Positions 57,405 through 64,000 of a stretch of 64,000 bases of DNA are shown here, one piece after another. The notes beneath the pieces were generated by a model. That model did no database searches, was not told where the DNA came from, and worked only from the letters and a program-made list of their open reading frames with translations. The translations under genes were made by a program, and so were the position numbers. Source of the DNA: Rhododendron vialii (taxonomy: Eukaryota; Streptophyta; Magnoliopsida; Ericales; Ericaceae); assembly GCF_030253575.1 (NCBI RefSeq), contig NC_080560.1:13368001-13432000 (forward strand), given 5' to 3'. The first letter of the stretch is position 1, and each line of letters starts with the position of its first letter.

Positions 57405-58140
57405 ATGTTTTACTATTTCAAAGCAAAATCCCCGTCAAATTGACTTGTTTTTTCTAAACTCTCGTACAAAACAGTCATACCCTAATTTTTTTAACCATAC
57501 TTCCCTTTTTTGTTTTTAGTGTGTGAAATTACCAAAATATTTTCAACTTTGTGAAAACCATTTCATTTTGATAACCAAAAAAAAAAAGGAAATATGAAAA
57601 AGTTGAAAGATATTTTGATAATTTCACAAACTAAAAACCAAAAGGGGAGTGTGGTTAGTAAAAAGGGGAGTGCCAAAATCACTCTCCTAAAAAAATTATT
57701 ATGTCTTCTAATCGGTTTAAGGACGTAAGGTGACCCTGTAAAAAAGGTGCATGTGTCTTCGAGGTTTCGAACATTAAGCAAGGAACCCCTTTCAAGTCAT
57801 CGTTAAATCTATGGGCCGATAAGAGACATCCGTTTTACTTTTCCCTTTCAAGTTCGATGAAAGGACACGCATTCAATGAGGTTCACCTCGTAATTGATAA
57901 TAACAATAATTCTAACATCACACCCATTTACATACCCATTTGCACACATTCACTCACGATAAAGGTGGGGCTCCATACACACTGAGTGTGTAGTATGTGC
58001 GGGCTCTACCCTTATTATGAGTATGAGTGTATGATTGGGTATGGTAGTAGAAGAATTGAATTGATAATACAACTTTTATAAACGATTTAAATGTTGTTTG
58101 ATAAATCTCTATTAATTCTATCAAACGAAGTCTTAAAATT
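57405..58140. repeat. Dispersed repeat R1, copy 3, with a nested MITE
   Basis: It shares R1 blocks with 6690..7205 and 18985..19385 (GCAAAATCCCCGTCAAATTG, CTTCTAATCGGTTTAAGGAC, CGTAATTGATAATAAC). The stretch at about 57908-58056 is extra: TTCTAACATCACACCCATTT at its left pairs loosely with the reversed right end, so it is a MITE inserted into R1. Confidence 0.6.
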
Positions 58141-58267
58141 AGAGGTGGAAATTTGGATCCAGCTTCATGACCCCACCCATCAATTTATAATCCGTCCAAA
58201 TCCACTCATATCCAAATGTGGTTTTTAATTGGGCTAACTTAATAAATCCATCTTTGAGAACAAAAAA

Positions 58268-58480
58268 AACTTATTTATGGAGGATTCTGTAAATAAATAA
58301 TTACGGAGTCAAATCGCGGCCGTTCAAAAATATTTTGAATAGTTCGAATTGAAAATCAATTTTGACCGATAAAAAATAATTATAATTGATCAAAATTAAA
58401 AACGAATCACAACTATTAATTTCGGCGAATAAACGGCCGCGATTACACGGCTTTGTTAACAACCCTCTGTGAATAAAAGT
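58268..58480. mobile_element. Foldback MITE
   Basis: TCGCGGCCGTT at 58315 pairs with AACGGCCGCGA at 58432, and the outer arms (ACTTATTTATGGAGG and, reversed, ACTTTTATTCACAGAGG) also pair. Confidence 0.65.
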
Positions 58481-59238
58481 CTCTCTCCTTGAGAAACCGT
58501 CAATGCTAGCTGCTTTTCACAGTCGACGATTCCTCTCTAGCAATCGAGCAACACACACACACTCTCTCGATCGACTCTCTCTTCCTCTATCTCCTGACAA
58601 AATCCTAGCTACGTTGACGCGAGGTTTGATTTTGACAGTAGGGGTTGGCGTTCGTTCTCTCTCTCATTTGTCGAACACTTCAGGTACTTATCCCTTAGTT
58701 TCTTTTTCATCCGTGAATGTGATTTTACATGCTATAGAAGCTATACCCAACATTAGATAGGTTATATGTACCAGTTTTCTGTTGCCTAATACATGTTTGA
58801 TGAAAATCCTTCAAATGTGTGTAATTCGCATGTGTTTCTCCCCGAAGCCACCATTCTTTAAGATTCTGGTCTAACTAGGAATTTGAATTGAAGAAAGGAT
58901 ACATTTGTATAAGCAACTAGGTATGAAACCAAGAATTTCATTTGACTTAAACAACTCCATGTTTAGGTCTGTTTAGGTAGACCTCCATAGCATAATTTTG
59001 TTGTTAATTTCGTTTCATATTCTCTAAATGCCTTGATTACCGATTTTTCATCCTTGATTTATGTCATATCCACACTAGTCAATGATTGGATTTCTTTATG
59101 TAACTTACAATTTGATATAAATTATTTTCTTGCTGAATTTTTTCTTGGTCATTTTTTGGTATGGAGTATTGCTGTAATTTGAGCTTTCTTCTAGAGTTTA
59201 AATTTGTGTTTTTGTATTAGGAGTCTAGGACACTTAAA

Positions 59239-59675
59239 ATGGAAAACCATTTTGATGAAAACATCGAGCAAGGCTCTTCGTCTACTGTAAAACGTACTAA
59301 GAGGCCCACTTCTATGGCATGGAATGAATTTGATACTTTGCCTACCAGTGATGATGGGAAAAAAGGCCAAGTGCAATAAGTGTGGGCAAAAGTATGTTGT
59401 TGGTGGTGCGGGCACATCAAATTTGTTACTGACATATGGTTAATTGTCCTAACAAAGAACCCCGTGACTTTCTTCCTTTTATGGACACAGATCAGGAGAA
59501 AATGGCGATGACAAGAATTAAGCACAATTACCCTCTTATGTTTGTGGAACATGAAGGAGTTAGGGATTTGCATTCCTTTCTAAATCCAAGTGTGAAATTG
59601 GTATCAAGAAATACAACAAAGGCTGATGTATTAAAGGTATTTGAAAGGGTGCAATTTATGTTAGCGCAACCTTAG
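59239..59675 (+). pseudogene. hAT-type transposase N-terminus (BED zinc finger)
   Basis: From ATG 59239 the frame gives KRTKRPTSMAWNEFDTLPTS, then after a +1 shift KAKCNKCGQKYVVGGAGTSN. After another shift HMVNCPNKEPRDF and HNYPLMFVEHEGVRDLHSFL follow, with NPSVKLVSRNT next. The CNKC and HMVNC residues are the zinc ligands of the BED finger of plant RICESLEEPER/hAT transposases. The catalytic and dimerisation domains are not found, and the frameshifts make it inactive. A TC-rich leader with a possible exon lies at 58500-58690. Confidence 0.7.
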
Positions 59676-61380
59676 TTGCACGAAGCAGGAGCGGGGGTGG
59701 TAGCGGAAGTGGGTGCGGGAGCAGGAGCGGGTGAATACAGAAGCGCCCAAGGTTGGGAGCGTGAGAGTAGCGTGTACATATATTATAAAAATAATGTAGA
59801 ATAGAGTATTCACTTTGAAAGTACAATCATTTTAAGAAGTAAAAATATGGGTCAAGTCCGCCATAAATGTAAGAAATGGGCTAGTGTTACAATATATGAT
59901 TTTCTTTTCAAGATTTCTTGACTTGGGCTAGATATCATGTGTTTATTGAAGATCAATGAATAAAGCCAAGCGACAAATCCCTGTTTTCCTATACAAAGAT
60001 CATACAAAAGTTCCCATCTTTGTAAGGAGCGAGCTCTTATCTCAATGGGAGCGGGTTCCCGTCAAGCTCCTTAGTTGGGAGCGCAAAAGCGGGCTCCCAA
60101 GGAGGGAGCGGCTCCATTTTAGGAGTTTCCTGCAACTAAGAGTGCAAGAAAAGCTATGGAGGGATTAGCCCAAGATTTACTAGTACTTAGGTGCAGCAAG
60201 GAGAAGTATTTTTTTTAAATTTTATTCTTGGGTACTTGCTTCCAAAGATTACATTAGGATCTCCTATTTATACTTGCTGATATAACTAGATAAGATTAAC
60301 TCTTGTCCTTCCAACTTCAAGTGACTCAATCTAGATAGGACTAACTCGTGACCTTCCTACTTCTAGATAAGACTTAGTTAACTTTAACAAATTCTAGACC
60401 TTTCTACAAGACTTCTTCAAACATCTAGAAAATTGCAAATTAACTTCTAACTATTGAAACGCACATTAGCATCCATTCCAAGTAGGATATGCCTAACTTC
60501 AGATTTATGGTCATCCCTAACTAGTGACGGATATTTAGCTCTTACCGTGAACTACATTGATAATGATTGGGTTTTACATTGATGTTTGATAGGGTCACTT
60601 CTAACTTTGCAATGCTTGAATTGAGTCTTTTTTGGTTTCCATTGATGTTTTGGGTTCATTTGAGTTTGTTAGTTTTGTGTGGAAAAGCCATATAGTTTAT
60701 GAAATGCTCTTGCTATAAAAAAATGCAGGGAGATTGACATGTCTAAGTGTCTTTGTTTTTGTTCAATGGACACATTATCTATGTATGGTCAAATTCCTTC
60801 TTTTGTTTATTGGTGAGTGTCACTGATTCATTGAGGTGTTCCTTGTGCTTGTTTGTATTTTGATGTAATTCTGCTATTGGTGAGCACTTGTTTAAGCATT
60901 AGCAATAACTGAAACAGTTGATCTGTTATGGGTGAACACATGTGCAAGTAGCTTCATAATTTTGATAGTAGCTATGTAGGTTTGGTGAAAAAAATGGGCC
61001 ATCAAGCATTTAGAACAAAAACCATCAGGTTGTGTTAAAGGAAGCAAATATTTAGGGCTGGCCCTCCCAATTTCACTTGTGTTCCCCATCCCACACCCCA
61101 ACATGAGCACTATAATCATAAAATCTATTTTTAATGGCAGTCATAAAATCCCTTGAGTCTGTTGTTTCTGTTTCTTTCAAAGTAGATAATATACAGGTGG
61201 TGTTGGTTTAAGCAAATTGACATTTGGTATATGTGCCAGCTAGTGAATCATAAAATCTATTTTTTTTTTAAAGTTAAAATGAATTAAACTTCATAGATTG
61301 AGAAATATAAACAATTTAACAATGACAGAACTCTAATATAAAGATTAACAAACTAAAACGGAGGGAGTACAATGTATAGT
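59676..61380. other. Unassigned DNA with GGAGCGG repeats
   Basis: Degenerate GGAGCGGG motifs occur at 59685-59765 and inverted or direct again at 60025-60115, perhaps a MITE inside the old hAT element. No gene is supported from 60180 to 61380. Confidence 0.4.
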
Positions 61381-61647
61381 AAATTGTATCTGCCATGAAA
61401 AAACCCCTCCTTTCTTGCTGTAAGTGTATTAATCCCAAACCTCAGGAGACCAGTGTAATTTACCCTAACAGTTCCTTTTTTCCATTCTTCAACACTTTAT
61501 TTCTTGGGAAGCTAGGCCTCCTAATTGATTATTGGATCCGGTGTGGAAGGATAACCATCCTTAGTACTGTAATTGATTTTCTGGTTTTTAATAATACTGG
61601 TACCATTTTGGAAAAGAAAAAAAAAAAAAAACTCTATTCTTTAAACC

Positions 61648-61650
<3 letters not shown>

Positions 61651-61716
<66 letters not shown>
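61651..61716. repeat. (TC)n microsatellite in MED7 second-copy leader
   Basis: 33 TC units. The orthologous position before MED7 (19574-19591) has only about nine. Confidence 0.95.
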
Positions 61717-61718
<2 letters not shown>

Positions 61719-61791
61719 CAGATCGTTTCGAAGTCACTTTGCTTTGCTCTGATTCGTGCGATTGTTCTTACGTTAGGGTTTGTGATTTCCA

Positions 61792-61929
61792 ATGGCGGCT
61801 ACAGCTACTTACCCGCCTCCACCACCATATTACAAGTTGTACAAGGACTACATTCAAAACCCTAACTCAGCTCCGGAGCCGCCGCCTCCTATTGAAGGCA
61901 CTTACGTCCTCTTTGGTGCCAATTACACA
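61792..61929 (+). CDS. MED7: First exon of a second MED7 gene (continues beyond the window)
   Basis: The exon encodes the same 46 residues as exon 1 of MED7 at 19671, from MAATATYPPPPPYYKLYKDY to VLFGANYT, followed by the donor GTGAGC. I count five nucleotide differences and all are synonymous. The leader and about 900 bp of intron 1 are also duplicated (61380..62960 against 19440..20610), with an extra MITE, a SINE and a longer LINE here. Exons 2-5 are not inside the window. The absence of amino-acid change argues for a functional second gene, or for recent origin. Confidence 0.75.
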
Positions 61930-62032
61930 GTGAGCTTCTACCCCTTTTCTCGTTCCATTTTAGTTGGAGTTGTTTTTTTTTCTTTTTCTTTTTGATAACC
62001 GGATGTCCAGGCCAACTTGCGCACCTCGACTA

Positions 62033-62160
62033 AGGGTATGTTTTGCACTAAACTAAATGGATGACAATTTAATGACAATAGTCAAGTTGTCTGTGCTAAA
62101 TGGTATCTAGAAAAAAACATGAACTTTAGTCTATTTAGTTGAGCAAAAACGCACCCTAAT
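62033..62160. mobile_element. Small foldback MITE in intron 1 of the second MED7 copy
   Basis: GGTATGTTTTGCACTAAACT at the left pairs with the reversed right end GGTGCGTTTTTGCTCAACT. The corresponding position in MED7 (about 19847) lacks most of this sequence. Confidence 0.6.
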
Positions 62161-62784
62161 TCGGGGACCCTGAAGTTGGAGTAGTTGTTTGGATATGCTA
62201 GTTCATGATAATGCATGAAATGGGTTATGTCTCTCTTTGAATGCAAGGAAGGAGAGTGGCGGATGAGCCTGGGCGACAGCCCTTAAGTTCGCTCAACCAA
62301 CATCGTTTCGAACAATCCAAGTCTTGGCCAACCTAGACTTTTTGTTTGTGATGCTATTCAACCTATTCTGCCTTCTAAATTGGATAGGGGTGCGCAAGAT
62401 TGTATGCGGTTAGAATTAGAGATGATTTTATCTTAGTCATTGAATAGGTTGATCGAAAATATATATGATAATCCTTTTACAACTTGTACTGGCAAAAAGA
62501 ATATCGGCTTTCATATGTGATAAAAAACAAATAAATTATGTTCGCCAACCCAACCTTGAATTTCTGCATCCATCCCTGTTTGAATGTCATCGGTGTTCGT
62601 TAATTGGTGTTAACAATTTGAGGTTCATATTGAATCCTTGTTTTGTCGATATGATTTTGTGGCCCCTAAAGCTGAAGATGAATGATTTTCTGAAACTTTT
62701 TCTCATTTGGTCACCGTTTTAAGAGTTGCTTCCAGAATAATATTTTTTTGGTAGAAATGGATTAGATTAAGATTTCTTACAAAA

Positions 62785-62914
62785 TGGTAAAGTTGCTCCA
62801 TTGTGACCTGGAGGTCACGGGTTTGAGTCGCGGAAACAGCCTCTCTGCTTGCAAGGGTAAGGTTGCGTACATCAACCCTTGAGCGTACATCAGGTTGTGG
62901 ACTGGGTTTACTCT
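62785..62914 (+). mobile_element. Au-like SINE with 16-bp target duplications
   Basis: A box-B-like GGGTTTGAGTC lies in a tRNA-derived head, followed by AAGGGTAAGGTTGCGTACAT, the typical Au SINE block. The flanks AAGATTTCTTACAAAA (62769..62784) and AAGAGTTCTTACGAAA (62915..62930) match at 14 of 16 positions. The empty site is visible in the MED7 copy at about 20550. Confidence 0.75.
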
Positions 62915-63472
62915 AAGAGTTCTTACGAAACGGGGGTGAAAAAGCCCTTGAGCATTATCCATAAGTAAATTAGTTATACAATTAGGCCTATTACAAAAAA
63001 TAGGGGGCCCAACTCCTGAATGCAGCCCTTCTGCTGCCAATCTGTCCGCACAAGCATTGCCCTCATGGTAAATATGCTTCACCGTTTCCATTTGCAACTT
63101 CTGCATAAGAGACCTGCAGTCATGTGACAGAACAATTAAGGTGATGCAGAGAGGAGATATCATTGGTAACAAGAAGTACAACCAGCTGCACATCCGTCTC
63201 CACTTTCTGGTTTTGTATGCCAAGGTCTAAGGCAAGTTGTAACTCATCATGGAGTCCCCAAAGTTCAGCTTGGATGCTGGTGGTGAGAACAACTCATTGA
63301 CTGTTATCATCCCGTATGACCTTCACTGCGCCATCGGTATTAAGCTTAAAAAATGCTGCTTTGGGCGGAATCCATCCAGTGAACACCCAGTTTCCAGTTT
63401 TGATACATCTCCTGTCTCCCATTACCACTTCCCATTCAATGGCTTACGTATGAGTTGTTCTTGAAGAGTAAG

Positions 63473-63871
63473 TAGGGCCGGCCCAAGGTATTTGGAGGCC
63501 CTAGGCCAAATCATCAGGTGGGGCCTTAAATTCTTTAACAATTACAATATAATAAGAGATAGTTTCTATATATAAAAAAATTAGACCACATTTCACACAG
63601 AATATGCTATGGTTCAGTGCTTTGGGTGTTCCTTTGTTTTCTCTGTGACCCAAGTTCAAAACCTGGCATCAACAGAATTCCCTCATGGCCTTGATTTTTG
63701 ACAAATGAAAACTTAATAAAGAAGTGCAGGGCGGGAGTCGAACCCCAGCAAACCAAGAAGACATTTACAATTCATATTGTGAACAAATAATATATATAAC
63801 TACTCTCAACAGGGGCCCCTCCTTTTGGGCCAAAATTTTGAGCCCCAGGCGTTGCCCTTGGGCCAGGCCTG
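63473..63871. mobile_element. hAT-type MITE with perfect 8-bp duplications
   Basis: TAGGGCCGGCCCAAGG at the left and, reversed, CAGGCCTGGCCCAAGG at the right are inverted repeats. AGAGTAAG flanks both ends (63465..63472 and 63872..63879). It is 399 bp long and lies in the LINE relic. The frame crossing it is incidental. Confidence 0.8.
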
Positions 63872-64000
63872 AGAGTAAGCCACAGGAAATGAGTGGTACG
63901 GGGATTCCCACTGATTTTTCAAACCCAACTTGAGTCTACAAGAGGATTGTGTTAGAAGTTAGAGCTATTCAAATAAGCGTATTTTGAGCTGACAAATAAC

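Larger units (their letters stand above)
62743..64000 (-). pseudogene. LINE relic (RNase H) in intron 1 of the second MED7 copy
   Basis: On the minus strand a poly-A tail (T run at 62743..62749) ends an element whose RNase H part reads PPKAAFFKLNTDGAVK, a break, IQAELWGLHDELQLALDLGI, then a shift and CRSLMQKLQMETVKHIYHEG plus NACADRLAAEGL. TDGA, AELWGL and the C-terminal N-ADRLA helix are RNase H hallmarks. Stops and frameshifts show decay. The SINE and the hAT MITE listed below lie within it, and it runs to or past the window edge. Confidence 0.75.

Noticed and set aside
61395..61865. 156-codon frame overlapping the second MED7 start
   Set aside because: It crosses the leader and the TC microsatellite and is out of frame with the MED7 exon it overlaps.
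62785..62914. tRNA gene on the plus strand
   Set aside because: Only a tRNA-like head followed by the Au SINE body, with target duplications at both sides.

Overview
The window is nuclear DNA from a flowering plant, most likely a eudicot. Its protein-coding genes are split by GT-AG introns, background DNA is AT-rich, and most of the sequence is transposable elements and their remains: LTR retrotransposons, LINEs, tRNA-derived SINEs, a Helitron and many MITEs. Three families present are plant-typical: TPD1-like secreted peptides, LRR-VIII receptor kinases and FAR1-type proteins. I cannot name the species from the sequence.

Genes that look intact are few. Two minus-strand, two-exon TPD1-like genes (1950..4104 and 8206..9336) form a tandem duplicate pair and encode small secreted cysteine-rich proteins. 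MED7, a Mediator subunit, lies at 19671..22913 with five exons and a clean 169-codon frame. A second MED7 first exon at 61792..61929 differs from it only by synonymous changes; its remaining exons, if present, lie past the right edge.

Layout. 0-10 kb: TPD1-like pair with MITEs in the flanks and introns. 9.6-11.1 kb: a Helitron between 210-bp direct repeats. 11.4-18 kb: an unidentified exon-structured locus cut by a 2.2-kb solo LTR and followed by a young gag-only LTR retrotransposon. 19-24 kb: MED7. 24-29 kb: a LINE with a Tourist-like MITE inside it, which itself holds a CGTGCC-rich repeat. 29.6-39.5 kb: one LRR-VIII receptor-kinase gene broken into at least six pieces, two of them inverted, with a second solo LTR inside its first LRR exon. 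39.5-50 kb: C-rich and foldback elements, TRIM-like remnants and a dead FAR1 domain. 51.2-54.3 kb: four to five tandem ~728-bp units, each carrying LRR exons of the same receptor family. 54.5 kb: an isolated first exon of a sugar transporter. 55-64 kb: TRIM-like copy, minisatellite, hAT transposase remnant, MED7 second copy, SINE, LINE and hAT MITE.

The window is mainly a record of gene decay and duplication. The points most worth a second look are the tandem LRR exon array, the receptor-kinase gene scrambled by inversions, the gag-only retrotransposon with near-identical LTRs, the unidentified reading frame split by a solo LTR, and the apparently constrained second MED7 copy.
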